A stretch of DNA of 64,000 nucleotides, from contig JBITNC010000001.1 of the NCBI GenBank assembly GCA_050084985.1, positions 90,024,001 to 90,088,000 of the forward strand. Reading direction: 5' to 3'. Source of the DNA: Nageia nagi. Taxonomy: Eukaryota; Pinophyta. The translations under genes were made by a program, and so were the position numbers. The stretch's first letter is position 1, and each line of letters opens with the position of its first letter. Below the pieces are notes generated by a model. It was not told where the DNA came from. It saw only the letters and a list, made by a program, of their open reading frames with translations, and did not search any database. Positions 50,211-61,200 of this stretch are shown piece after piece.

Positions 50211-50730
50211 TGTTGACTGACTTGCATCGCACGGAGTGCACTCCTGACCAACGCATTTCCTTATGTGATTCTATGGTCGTACTGCATGATTCTGATGTCG
50301 GCCATGCTCTATGCCACCCCCCTTTGCGGCATCCTCAATGATGTTATCACCATAACATTTCTGTGCTTTCTTGGCATTCTTGTCCCCCCCACAGACTTCT
50401 TCACCTGCACATAAAACATGACTGCATTTCATGGGAGGCTAGGCATTTTGATAGTATGCCTAGAATAGTCCAGTTTGTGCTTATTTTAGCTCTATAGCTT
50501 AGTTTGGTGATCTATTTTGATCTGTTCCAGTTTGTAGGAGTTCTGTCATTATTGTTTGACTGTCTAGAATAGGTTTAAACTACATTTAGAGCATATTTTA
50601 TGGTTTTGGATATGAGTATAATAAATGTTGAGCCTATCTACTCAACTACCATTTGTCTATATTGAGCTCAGTCCAAGCTCTATAAAAGCTTTGTAAATTC
50701 ATGAATCAATTGAATGTGATTATTCTCACA
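50211..50730 (+). repeat. 5' LTR of the copia element
   Basis: Starts TGTTGACTG, ends TTCTCACA. The promoter region includes CTATAAAAGC near 50,680. Compared with the 3' LTR it differs at about 50 of 520 sites by eye, most of them in the first 220 bases. Confidence 0.9.
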
Positions 50731-50733
50731 TTG

Positions 50734-50746
50734 TGGTATCAGAGCC
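50734..50746 (+). other. Primer-binding site, initiator-Met tRNA
   Basis: TGGTATCAGAGCC, three bases after the 5' LTR, complementary to the 3' end of plant initiator-Met tRNA as in most Ty1/copia elements. Confidence 0.9.
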
Positions 50747-50826
50747 TCTTGGTATTTTGGGTTAGAAGAGATTACATTGCAAGCATTCTTGCAAGTATAC
50801 AGTCCAGTCCTATCATTTTTTGAAAA

Positions 50827-51735
50827 ATGGCCAATAACAACAATTCACTCCCATTACCAGAATTCCATGGAGATGACTATGAGTACTGGTCTATCAAGAT
50901 GAAGACCTTGCTCATAGGAAAGGGATTATGGGACATTATTGAGGATGGATACACTGATCCAACTGATTGGTCTACTTTGGGAGATCAAGCCAAGAAAGAC
51001 ATGAAGCAAAATCAAAAGAACAATTCCTTTGCTCTCTACCATCTTCAAGCTTCAATGGGGAATGCAATTTTCCTTAGGATTGCATCATGCACATCAGCAA
51101 AGAGTGCTTGGGAAGCACTCAAGCAAGGTTTCTAAGGGAGTGCTCAAATCAAGCAAGTGAGACTCCAAACCTTGAAGAGGGATTTTGAAAATCTCAAAAT
51201 GAGGGATGATGAGTTTGTTGGTGACTATTGTGTGAGGGTTAAATCTTGTGTTGACAAGATGGAAACCCTTGGAGAAACAATCACCAATGAAGTAGTGGTG
51301 AAGAAGGTGCTTAGATCACTTCTCCCCAAATGGAACCATGTAGCAATTATCATAGAGGAAAGCAAAGACTTGGCTGCTCTTCCCTATGATACTCTCATTG
51401 GTTCCTTGATGAGTCATGAAGAGACACTCAAAGACCTCACTCCTTCAACTAATCAAGCTGATGACAAAGCCTTTGCAATCAAGGAAGGTGAATCCAATTC
51501 TTCAAGAGGAGGAAGAAGAGAAAGAGGGAAAGCCAAAAGAGGGAGATTCCAAGGAAGAGGAAGAGGTAGAGGAAGGACAAGTGGTGACAAGAGTGACAAA
51601 CAATGTTACTACTGTAACAAGTTTGGTCATTTTGAGAGTGAGTGTAGATTGAAAGCCTCACAAGAAGGAAATAGTGGAGGTGCTCACTATGGAGAGGAAG
51701 AGAATTCCTCTCACTTGTTCATGTCCATGGAAAAC
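50827..51735 (+). pseudogene. Copia gag
   Basis: Starts MANNNNSLPLPEFHGDDYEY and continues as a typical copia gag (WSIKMKTLLIGKGLWDIIED; LQTLKRDFENLKMRDDEFV). A basic RGGRRERGKAKRG tract is followed by a complete knuckle, CYYCNKFGHFESEC (CX2CX4HX4C, about 51,603-51,644), for RNA packaging. One in-frame TAA at 51,133 splits it after KQGF; at that position relatives usually have Gln, so a single C-to-T change explains it. The ATG at 50,827 is the first after the primer-binding site. Confidence 0.88.
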
Positions 51736-52080
51736 AAAGATGAAAAGGTGAAACAAGAGACTTTGTTGCTAGATACGGGAGCATCAAACCATATGACTAG
51801 CAAGAGGGAGTTGTTTTCTTCTTTGAACAACTCATACAAGTCTAAGATCAGACTTGGAGATGATAATCCATTGCAAGTTTAAGGCATGGGAGCCATGGAG
51901 GTAAGCACCATTGAAGGTCCCAAGAAGGTAAAAGACATCTACTATACTCCAAATTTAAAACACAATTTGTTGAGTGTAGGCCAAATAATGGAGAAAAATT
52001 ATAAGCTTGTATTTGAGAATTCAAAATGTAAGATTTAGGATAAAAATCATGGTAATAGGCTGGTCACTTCAGTCCCTATG
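51736..52080 (+). pseudogene. Copia protease
   Basis: The active site reads LLDTGASNHMT (about 51,767), with the catalytic D-T-G intact. It is followed by IRLGDDNPLQV, then a TAA near 51,880, VKDIYYTPNLKHNLLSVGQI, and a TAG near 52,036. The protease would cleave the Gag-Pol precursor. Two stops inactivate it in the unspliced frame. Confidence 0.8.
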
Positions 52081-53170
52081 ACCAAAAATCGCTTATTTCC
52101 TCTCCAATTTGGTAAAAATAATGGTGCTTCAATTGCAAATGTAGCCATTGACAACAAGAGTTGGCTTTGTCATCTAAGATATGGTAATCTAAATTTTGTA
52201 AATTTGAGATTACTAACATATCAAACTATGGTCTATGAGCTGCCCAAAGTTGAAGATAATAAAAATGAAGTGTGCCAAGGATGTGCTTTTGGAAAGCACT
52301 CAAGAAGCAAATTCCCAAGAGGAGAAGCATGGAGGGCCTCTAAACCCCTACAATTGGTGCATAGTGATCTTTGTGGACCTATGCAAACTCTAAGTATGGG
52401 TAAAAATTCTTACTTACTCACTTTTATTGATGATTTCTCTAGATATTGTTGGATATATTTCTTAAAATCAAAAGATGAAGTCTTCAAGTACTTTCAAGAT
52501 TTTAAGAACCATGTAGAGAATCAAAGTGAATGTAAAGTAAAATGCCTAAGAAGTGATAATGGAGGAGAGTATTGCTCTAATGAATTCTTGAAGTTTTGCA
52601 AGGATTGTGGAATAAAAAGGCAATTCACATCACCTTATACTCCACAACAAAATGGTGTTTCCAAAAGGAAAAACCGCACTATTGTAGAAATGGCAAGGTT
52701 CATGCTACAAACAAAAGAATTGAGCAATCAATATTGGGCTGAAGCATCAAGAACAGTGGTGTATATTCTCAATAGGAGTCCAACCTCAAGCTTGGAAGGT
52801 GTCACTCCTTATGAAGCATGGTTTTTGAAAAAACCCAATGTAAGGCATTTTAGAGTTTTTGTTTAGCTTATGTACATGTTAAAAATGAGCTTAGAAAAAA
52901 GCTTGATGCAAAAAGTGAGTCATGTATTTTCATAGGCTATAGTGAGTCTTCAAAGGCTTATAAATTGTATAATCTAAAAACTAGAAAGATTATTGTCTCA
53001 AGAGATGTAATTTTTTATGAAGGGGAAGCATGGAGTCATAAAAAACTCTATGTAAATAATCCTCCTCATGATGTAAATGCCTCTAATATGCAGCCAAATT
53101 AGTCCAAGATCAGCCCACCTCCAAGGCCTCCAAGTACTCCAAAGGATTCAAGCACTTCTTCAAGCACACC
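52081..53170 (+). pseudogene. Copia integrase with altered catalytic Glu
   Basis: The zinc-binding part reads LCHLRYGN...CQGCAFGKHS; the second His of the usual H-x-R-x-GH is Asn. The core has D in HSDLCGPM and D in RSDNGGEY. The third catalytic residue reads NGVSKRKNRTIVEMAR where the family has A/S-E-RKNRT, so Glu is Lys (one G-to-A step). A frameshift follows VFV at about 52,862. The C-terminal part then reads YVHVKNELRKKLDAK and IFIGYSESSKAYKLYN, with a TAG near 53,099. Strand transfer activity is not expected. Confidence 0.85.
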
Positions 53171-53177
53171 ATCTCCA

Positions 53178-54453
53178 ATGGATGAAGGCTCTCCAAATCT
53201 TGTGAGCAAAGGAAAAAGAATTCTTGCCAATCATCCACCACAACAAATGTTAGACAAAAATTTCTCAAGAAGATACACTAGAAGTCAAGCAAATGAACTT
53301 CAAGATGTTGTTATAAGACTTGAGAATTTAAAAATATATGGTGATGAAGATGATCAAGCCCCTAAAGGTGATGTGATCAATTATGCTTTGATAACTAGTG
53401 TAGAGGTTGAACCTTCTAGTTATGAAAAATCATGTACTAATGATGTTTGGGTGAAGGCCATGGAAGATGAAATCTCTTCCATAAAAGGGAATGATACTTG
53501 GGAGCTTGTGGAGCTTCCCAAAGGCAAGAAAATTGTTGGTTGTAAATGGGTCTACAAGACCAAATACAATAGCAATGGCACCATAGAGAGGCACAAAGCA
53601 AGGCTTGTGGTCAAAGCCTTTCTCCAAAGGTATGGCATTGATTATGAAGAGACCTTTGCACCAGTAGCAAGGCAAGAAACCATTAGATTGGTTCTTTCAC
53701 TAGTTGCCCAAAAAGGTTGGAAAGTAATGCACATGGATGTAAAAAGTGCATTCTTGAATGGGTATTTGGATGAAGAGGTTTTTGTTGAACAACCTCAAGG
53801 ATTTGTAATCCAAGGAAAGGAACATCTTGTATATAAGTTAAAGAAGGCCTTGTATGGCCTCAAACAAGCTCCAAGATCTTGGTACTCAAGGATTGATGGG
53901 TTCTTCCATCAATATGGATTCATTAGGAGCAAAAGTGAACCTACTCTCTACACCATGAAGCAAGGTAATGATTTTCCCTACTTGTTTGCTTGTATGTTGA
54001 TGATCTTATCTTTATGGGGAGTAACTTAAGCATGAATGATAACTTTAAGAGTTCCATGATGAAAGAATTTGAAATGAAGGACCTTGGACTCATGCAATAC
54101 TTCCTAGGCATGGAAGTACTCCAAAAAGATGATGAAATCTTCATTTACCAATCCAAATATGTCCAAGACATGTTGAAGAAATTTGGTATGATTGATTGCA
54201 AATCAGTACCAACACCAATGGCTCATGGAGAGCTACTTTGCAGAGATGATGGCACACCAAAGGTTGATGGGACCAATTTCAAAGCATTATGGGAAGCTTG
54301 ATGTTTCTCACCAACACAAAACTGGATATTGCACATGTAGTCTCACTTGTTTCAAGGTTCATGAGTGATCCTTCATAAGCTCATTTAAAAGCCACCAAGA
54401 GAATTCTTAGATATGTAAAAGGTACTACCAAATTTGGAATCCATTACTCAAAA
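53178..54453 (+). pseudogene. Copia reverse transcriptase
   Basis: Motifs in order: DVWVKAMEDEISSIKGNDTW, GCKWVYKTKYNSNGTIERHK, ARLVVKAF, IDYEETFAPVARQETIRLVL, MDVKSAFLNG, KLKKALYGLKQAPRSWY. The catalytic YVDD (about 54,000) is in a different frame from what precedes it because of a frameshift near 53,985. The following part (MKDLGLMQYFLGMEV; YVQDMLKKFGMIDCKSVPTP) is continuous to about 54,290, where a second frameshift occurs. A TAA at about 54,376 comes before the RNase H. Confidence 0.9.
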
Positions 54454-54894
54454 ATGGATATTATAAAGCTTGAAGGCTTTAGTGATAGTGATTGGGGTAG
54501 TAATATTGATGATAGGAAGTCTACATCAGGGAATTATTTCACTCTTGGGTCTAGTTTTATAACATGGAGCTCTAAAAAACAAACTATAGTGGCTCTATCC
54601 TCTACTGAAGCTGAATACATAGCACTCACAAGTGCTAGTACTCAAGCCTTGTGGCTTAGAAAAGTTCTAGAAGAACTTGGAGAAAAGCAAATTGGTCCTA
54701 CTACATTGTATTGTGACAACCAAAGTGCCATTCAATTGGCACTTAATCCACTCCACCATAGTAGATCCAAGCACTTTGACATGAAGTACCACTTCATCAG
54801 AGATATGGTGGAGAAAGGAGTAATTGAGCTCAAGTATTGCAACACTTTGGACAACATTGCTGATTCTTTCACTAAAGGAGTTGCTAAAGCTTAG
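54454..54894 (+). CDS. Copia RNase H, open frame
   Basis: Intact RNase H module of 146 codons from an in-frame Met to a natural TAG. It has GFSDSDWGSN (first Asp), the RKSTSGNYFTLG loop, SSKKQTIVALSSTEAEYIAL (Glu), YCDNQSAIQLALNPLHHSRS (Asp) and NIADSFTKG (the last acidic site) near the end. It removes the RNA strand during reverse transcription. As the 3' part of a broken polyprotein it is not a gene by itself. The polypurine tract follows 43 bases downstream. Confidence 0.85.
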   Translation: MDIIKLEGFSDSDWGSNIDDRKSTSGNYFTLGSSFITWSSKKQTIVALSSTEAEYIALTSASTQALWLRKVLEELGEKQIGPTTLYCDNQSAIQLALNPLHHSRSKHFDMKYHFIRDMVEKGVIELKYCNTLDNIADSFTKGVAKA

Positions 54895-54947
54895 TTTATA
54901 CTACTGAGGAGCTTTTTGGTAAGTCCCCTCAGCATCAAGGGGGAGAA

Positions 54948-55467
54948 TGTTGACTGACTTACATCGTGTGGAGTGTGCTCCTAACCAACATGTTTCGTTA
55001 CGTGATTCTATGGTCATGCTATGCGATTCTGATGTCGACCATGCTCTATGCCACCCCCCTCCATGGCATCCTTAATGATGTTATCACCATAACGTTGTCT
55101 TGCTTTCTTGGCATTCTCGTCTCCCCTACGGACTTCTTCACCTGCGCATAAAATGTGATCATGTTTCATGGGAGGCTAGGCATTTTGACAATATGCCTAG
55201 AATAGTCCAGTTTGTGCTTATTTTAGCTCTATAGCTTAGTTTGGTGATCTATTCTAATCTATTCCAATTTGTAGGAGTTCTGTCATTATTGTTTGACTAT
55301 CTAGAATAGGTTTAAACTACATTTAGAGCATATTTGATGGTTTTGGATATGAGTATAATAAATGTTGAGCCTATCTATTCAACTACCATTTGTCTATATA
55401 GAGCTCAGTCCAAGCTCTATAAAAGCTTTGTAAATTCATGAATCAATTGAATGTGATTATTCTCACA
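54948..55467 (+). repeat. 3' LTR of the copia element
   Basis: 520 bp, equal in length to the 5' LTR. An ORF at 54,966-55,151 within it is chance. Differences to the 5' LTR are mainly transitions, many at CG, TG or CA steps. Confidence 0.9.
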
Positions 55468-55805
55468 AAACTATGTATAAACAACACCCCACTTATGATA
55501 AAATGATGGTTGACTATGATCTAGTAATACAAATATGACCCAAAAATACCTTAAACAAGACTAAGCCATAGCTAAGTGCATATATACAAGACTCTTAAGA
55601 AAATACCAACAATATACAATGTAAACTCAAGATTGAATTTTATACAAGTATTTACAATGAGAAAGAAATGGGAAATATAGAAGAAATTTTATTAGGAGAG
55701 AATAATGAATGAAAGAATATTACCTCTTAGATTGTAATTTTGCAAGAATAACAATCTTTTGATGACTCTTTGGTGTCTTTAGCCTATTGAAGAAGAGAAC
55801 CCTCA

Positions 55806-56195
55806 TGATTAAGTGCCTTTTCCATTGGGTTGGAGTCCTTCTCTCTCTATTTTTTTAAAAGGTTCCTTGTCCATTAGGTAGAAGTCCTTTTTTTCAGGTC
55901 AAATTCTTCCCAATAGTCTAGTCTTCCTTTATAGAAGTGATAGCTCTATAAATCTAGGTTATCAAGAAGAATTTATGCCATTAATTCTTGTGAATCTATG
56001 AACTAGAGGTTTTAGGGTTCAAAAAAATGACTCATATGATAGCAAAGTTGCCAATAAGGTTTAATGAAAACTTATAATATTTAAAGAACAAGGGTGATAG
56101 CCTACCAGACAAAGCTATCTAGCCTATTTACACCCAAATAATTTGGATATTTAATTATGTCCCACCAAGCATGCCAAAAATGAACGTTATACTAT
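55806..56195 (-). other. Second gypsy leader, copy B
   Basis: Counterpart of 17,662-18,051. The primer-binding-site candidate at 56,159-56,176 reads on the minus strand TGGCATGCTTGGTGGGAC. Confidence 0.55.
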
Positions 56196-57279
56196 TGATT
56201 AGAATGATGTAACCTAAGGGTTTGGTATGGCAAGTTCTACACTACTCTGATAATAGCAAGGTCCTTGAAAGAGCATAAAGTGGTGGGATAGTGCACTAAT
56301 GGGGTTTTCTACTCAATCTCTAAATTATAGGTCAACTCCTATCTATGAAGAAGGTTAAAAGTAATAGGAAATGGATAAAAGAGGTTAAGAGTAATAGGAA
56401 AGAGATAAAAAATCTAAACTACTAAATATGAAAAGAAAATAACATGAAACCAAACTAAAATAGATAGCTTGGGCATCACTTCATAGGCAGTAATCCATAA
56501 TCAAGACTAATAATAGATCAACTTCCTCACTCTTTGGGTCTTGTATTTGCAATACATAGCCATAGCTTTAGACATAGCCTCATACACAACAATAACAAAA
56601 CCAGATAATAGCCTCAAAATACAAAGGGAAAAACACCATAGAATCAGATTATCATACATGAAGATGGTACATCCACTGGGAAACTTTGCTAAAATTTATG
56701 ATCTTGTAAACTTCAGAGAGCCCACTATTTATAATGTTCTATTCACAAAATGGGTGGTTGTCAACCATTAACGATTACAAATACCCTAAATATTCAATAA
56801 ACTTAAATATTTAGAGTATTTATAGAAGGTTCTATGACTACAACTAATTAAGAAGCATGGTTCATATGAAGCAGCTATTCTTGGAATCTATAGATCTTCA
56901 ATCTCATACCTATCCAACTATAATTAGATACTTTTGTCTCTAACAATGGTCCATCTAGAACTATATTTGCATTTATGAGGTATGGTTCACCATCTCTATA
57001 AGCCTAATCAAACTTTCTCGATAGTTAATAACCACCTAACTCTCTACAAGCATTAAATACTTATGTTTGTACTCCTAGTGCTGAATACTATAAGGGTGAA
57101 GGAAGATGTAACATTCAAATCTAATAGTGAACTATTGTAGGCAGAGTCTCAAGGGTCATACACTCTTGATTAAGTGGACTTGGGTGTTCATCTTCTCTTA
57201 CAATCTTTATTTTTTCCTAGCAGTTCTTGTTATACATTAATAGGTATTATTGAAACCTAAAATTTATCACCCTTCATAT
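56196..57279 (-). repeat. Gypsy LTR 3, copy B, interrupted
   Basis: Matches LTR 3 of copy A from TGATTAG (56,196) until the plus-strand gypsy LTR begins at 57,280. The rest of this LTR should lie beyond the end of the window. Confidence 0.7.
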
Positions 57280-58125
57280 TGTAGACACCTAAAAATGTCC
57301 CTCTTTAACCAAGTAAACATTAGAATAATCATAACTCAGTGTGACAACATAAAATATGTTTAGAAACCCTATTATTGGATAGCTCTCATCGAGTGCATGC
57401 AAAATGGATGGTCACATGGCCCTTTTTCGATGAAATTTGACTGTTAGGTGATCGTTTTAATATAGTTAACCAGTCACCGGTGTTCTATATCAAACGCCAA
57501 CGTTTTGAGACGATCACCGACATTCGACATACAAACGTCGGTGACTCTGCAACACCCGAACAAAAAATCAAAAAAGGAAGTTGGAACGCTTCACCTTCCA
57601 ATATGAGGTGGATAGAGGGGGTTAGTTATGACTTACGGTGGCTCTTCACTTCCCCTTTCCAGCCTTGGAACATCTCACCTGAAAAATCTATAAATACAAG
57701 CTAATACAAAGCAAATGGTGATCAATTTTTGAAACCCCAATTGAACCCATTTTTGAAGTAGGGTAATGCTGCCAAAATCTTGTGAGCTTATACATTTTAT
57801 TGTTTTATGCTAGTTTTAATTCAATGCAATGTCATACATAGATGCTTTGATGTTATTGTCTTTTGCATGTGTGTAGGGTTTACAGGTTCATATCAAAAAG
57901 AGAAGCAAGCAACTCAAAAACAATGGAGATCTAATACTCTTATTTTGGCACATAGCATTTGTAAAAGTCCCTTCTAAGGGCAAATTGTAGTTTGAACTAA
58001 GATTGAATATCATTTTGCAATTACAACATGTCTATCTATGTTATGTAATTTGAGGTTCAATGAAGATTGAAGAATAATTTTTATTTTATGTTATTCTATA
58101 TTCTAGCTCAATTTTCATTGCAACA
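57280..58125 (+). repeat. 5' LTR of the gypsy element
   Basis: 846 bp, starting TGTAGACACCTAAAAATG and ending TTGCAACA. The start is the common one of plant gypsy LTRs. A TATA-like CTATAAATAC lies near 57,686. The upstream part carries inverted GTCACCGGTG and CGGTGACTC motifs (57,470-57,545) related to those in the leader. Confidence 0.85.
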
Positions 58126-58128
58126 TTC

Positions 58129-58146
58129 TGGCGCTAGAAGGAGGGC
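58129..58146 (+). other. Gypsy primer-binding site
   Basis: TGGCGCTAGAAGGAGGGC, three bases after the LTR end. It begins TGG as required for pairing to a tRNA CCA end. I cannot say from memory which tRNA it matches. Confidence 0.65.
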
Positions 58147-60054
58147 CCCTCGTTATTGAGAGGGAGATTTTTTGTTTATGACTCTACCTTTCTATTTTCT
58201 GGTTTTTTCAAATTTTTTCCGTACACTAACTTCAAATTTCGGGTTCTGTGCTTTTTCAGGAATTTGTTGCAGAAATGCCAGTGATCGAAATTGAATGCTG
58301 GTGACTCAGTAGGAATGCTAGTGTTTTGCAATTAATCCAGACTAAATGCTAGCGATCAGAATCGAATGCCAGCGTTCTCTGTCTAAATGCTGACGACTCA
58401 TATCCAGGTCGTTTTATCTCTTTTTGCTATTTTTGAAAAAGTAAAATAAAATTATGTTATGGAAAAATATTTTTGAGTGTGATTCCTTTGCCTAGAGTGC
58501 ATATAAGAATGGGTAGAAAAGATTAAATGCATTTTTTTTTTATTAATTTATTTTATGTATAATGGTATGTATTTATTTTCATGTCTTGGGTGAAGGGTAC
58601 GTACACATTAATACTTTTTATCTTGTCTACTTATGCTCTCCCTTTGCGCTTTGTGCGATCTAAGGTGACCAGAATAGACTTGATAAGGAGTAAATTAATT
58701 TTTCTTTCCTTTTACACTCACACTACATACACATTAATGCTTTTTATCTTGTCTACTTATGCTCTCCCTTTGCGCTTTGTGCAATCTAAGGTGACCAGAA
58801 TAGACTTGATAAGAAGGGGTAAATTAACTTTTCTTTTCCTTCACACTCACACTATCATTAATTGGGTTAATTTATCTACACTTAATGACCTCTTACTAGT
58901 AAAGAGGAGGCAATTTACTACACATAATACTTCCACAATTGGAAGAGGTAAATGAATCACACTTAATTTGGAATGAACTTAAGGAAAATAAATCAGGGTT
59001 TTGGATAGTACAAATCACATTAAAAGGTTAATTAATTGGGTGGATTTGAATACACTAAGTACTTTCACTTAACAAAGTATGCTCTCACTTTTGCGCTTTG
59101 AGCGATCTTAAGTGATCAGAAATAAGTTAAGTGAAAGAGGTAAAATTTATGCACATTTCATTTGGAAATTTACTTCACATTAACACTCTTGAAGTGGTCT
59201 GCCCTTACCACTCCATTGGAGGTCGAAGGGAGGTGACCCTTGGAGGAGTAATTGAACTTCACTTAATTAATTTATCTACATTTAATGGCTTTTTACTAAG
59301 TCTACTCTTACCACTCCATTGGAGGTCGAAGAGATATGTGACTAGTAAGAAGAGGAAATTTATCACATATAAAACTTCCACAGCTGGAAGGAGTTAATGA
59401 ACATCATTAAGAGGTTGGATAATGAATCGCATTATAATTTGAAAAGAACAACGGGGTATATTAAGGTCAAAGTCCACTTAAAATAAACTTTGATTGCATC
59501 ACATTAAGATAAGATAAATGAATGGACATGAATGTTGGGGAGGGTAGTATACATAATTGCATCTTACTTGTTTAAATTGCATTTCATAAGACCTTAAAGG
59601 ATATAATTGAACATTAACGAGTTGGATGTCACTACCAACCGTTAATTCTGACTTCTTTGTACCCACCGACATAACACACTTGAAGCCATAGAGCCAGTTA
59701 CACTTGGAGGTGACTACCAAGGTGACTCTCCTTTAGGTAGGAGTCAAAAAAGGAGACTCTTCTAGAACCAAGCCAAAAGCCATAGAAGCTTGTAAACATC
59801 ACTTAGAATTACCCAACCTACCTTGTTTAACACTTGACTAGTCAAAACAAATTAGGAAAATTAAAAGACTAAAAGTGAATAACTCATATCGTTCATTTAA
59901 CTTAGATATTAAAAATATGTGAAAAAATTAAAAAGATAATCACATCGTTAGAAGTAAATTTACAAATAGGATGTTTGTGCATTAAATTGTTTTCTCGAAA
60001 ACATAATATAAAAGATAAAAATGAAGTTCCCCTTTTACGATGTTTGTTTATATA
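58147..60054 (+). repeat. Gypsy leader with decamer modules and a 127-bp tandem repeat
   Basis: Six AATGC(C/T)(A/G)G(T/C)G-type modules lie at 58,274, 58,293, 58,314, 58,344, 58,364 and 58,386. A tandem pair of 127-bp units (58,602-58,855) contains GCGCTTTGTGC(G/A)ATC and GTGACCAGAATAGACTTGAT, with a diverged third copy near 59,070-59,130. A further repeated tract, TTACCACTCCATTGGAGGTC, occurs at 59,206 and 59,308. ORFs across these repeats (58,581-58,955; 59,131-59,397) look like by-products. Repetitive leaders are known in some plant gypsy elements. Confidence 0.7.
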
Positions 60055-61200
60055 ATGGTTCAAACTAGAAGTATGGTCGCTAAGAAAATACAAGAATACC
60101 CATTTGAAATACAAGAAATAGATACAGATAATATGGATTTGATAGAGTCTTCGATTAGGAGGCCACCTCCTTTAGATGAAGTAGATTCACGGGTAGGTCA
60201 TTATGAAGGTAAAGATTAAGATTAGGATTATGATCAATCTAAATTGCAAAGATAAAGTATAGAGGATCATATTACCAAGTCTAGAATGCAAGTGTTAGAT
60301 GAAGAGTTAATTGAAATTCGTCATCATCTAGCTGATCATAGAGGTATTCCTAAGATGTCTTCTAGTGTACCAAGAGATGTAGAAAAATGAGATCAAAGGC
60401 ATCATAACTTAGAAATTGATGAGGATAAATCTCAGGCTGGAACCATAGCGGTACCAGAGACTTAACCATATAAAGTTATCTATGATAGAGTCATTCGTCA
60501 ATTACCATATGGTCGAATAGTTAGTTCTTTGATTAGAAAAGAAGGACTTCCTCTTTCTCGTAAATCTCTCAAATTAGGAAAAAATGAAGTATCAATACCT
60601 GCAAGTAATTTATCTCAAAGAGCTCCTTCAATAAAGCAAATGGAAAAATCTTACTCTTCAAAGGGAGGATTAAATAGAAGGACATCTAAGTTTGCAGTAG
60701 AAGAGATACCTTCTTTTGAAGAACTAAAAGAACGAAGATGATTATATAAAACGAAAGCGGGTCAAAGATTCACGGAAGTATATGCTGATGAGATTAAAAG
60801 GGCCGCGGAGATGCAATATCTTCTAAAGGAAGAAAATAGAAGAATTAATGAAGTCCTTAAAATTCAAGAACAAAAAGATAAATTAAAAGAAATGGAAGAT
60901 AAAATTTTTAGGGATAAAAAAATATTCATAGAACAAGAACAAACAAATAAAGAGAGAAGGGAATTCCTGGAACAAGAAAAGAAAAGACTTCATAAAGAGC
61001 ATGGGATTCAACCGCGTTTAAGAGAATTACAACTTGAAGAATTAGAAAAGGAAAAAATTGAAAGGGAGCAACATCTACGTATGGAGAAAGAAAAACAAAG
61101 ACAGTGGGAGGAATATCAAAAGATTAAAATTTTGAAATCCGAAACACCTGAAGGAAGTCAAATTCGGAGATATCGAGATCCTTACTTAGATAGATGAGAA
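60055..61200 (+). pseudogene. Pre-gag/gag N-terminal region, coiled coil
   Basis: From ATG at 60,055 (MVQTRSMVAKKIQEYPFEIQ) one frame can be followed to about 61,200. Its stops are TAA, TAG or TGA codons that each differ by one C-to-T step from CAA, CAG or CGA. Segment 60,811-61,197 is a long charged helix (EEILKDK-type content with QEQKDKLKEMEDKIFRDKK and LEELEKEKIEREQHLRMEKE), a likely coiled coil. A long N-terminal part before the gag core is seen in Ogre-type elements. Its role is not known to me. Confidence 0.65.

Larger units (their letters stand above)
50211..55467 (+). mobile_element. Nearly complete Ty1/copia element
   Basis: 5,257 bp with two 520-bp LTRs (50,211-50,730 and 54,948-55,467) and a perfect target repeat AAACT (50,206-50,210 and 55,468-55,472). 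The primer-binding site TGGTATCAGAGCC (from 50,734) matches initiator-Met tRNA. A polypurine tract AAGGGGGAGAA (54,937-54,947) precedes the 3' LTR. Domain order is gag, protease, integrase, RT, RNase H. Five in-frame stops and three frameshifts make it non-autonomous. The gag start (FHGDDYEYWSIKMKTLL) resembles the Ivana/Oryco lineage; that placement is from memory and tentative. Confidence 0.93.
40452..55805 (-). repeat. Gypsy LTR 2, copy B, split by three insertions
   Basis: LTR pieces lie at 40,452-40,784, 46,820-47,671, 49,529-50,210 and 55,473-55,805. They are separated by the integrase-less copia, the solo LTR and the nearly complete copia element. Joined, they match the copy A LTR (9,528-17,661 less its copia). 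The minus TATA box is near 47,020. Confidence 0.7.
35847..57279. repeat. Duplicated block, copy B
   Basis: Direct paralogue of 4,880 to about 19,113. It begins at the assembly gap and ends where a gypsy LTR is inserted. Private to this copy are the solo LTR at 47,672-49,523 and the copia element at 50,211-55,467, both with intact target repeats that match uninterrupted sequence in copy A (near 16,640 and 17,315). Confidence 0.9.

Noticed and set aside
50734-50746. tRNA gene fragment
   Set aside because: The match to initiator-Met tRNA is the primer-binding site beside an LTR; there is no cloverleaf.
53430-53675. Minus-strand ORF of 81 codons
   Set aside because: Antisense shadow of the copia reverse transcriptase, whose plus-strand motifs are unmistakable.
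58581-58955. Plus-strand ORF of 124 codons
   Set aside because: It lies across the 127-bp tandem repeat of the gypsy leader, so its length and internal repetition follow from the repeat.
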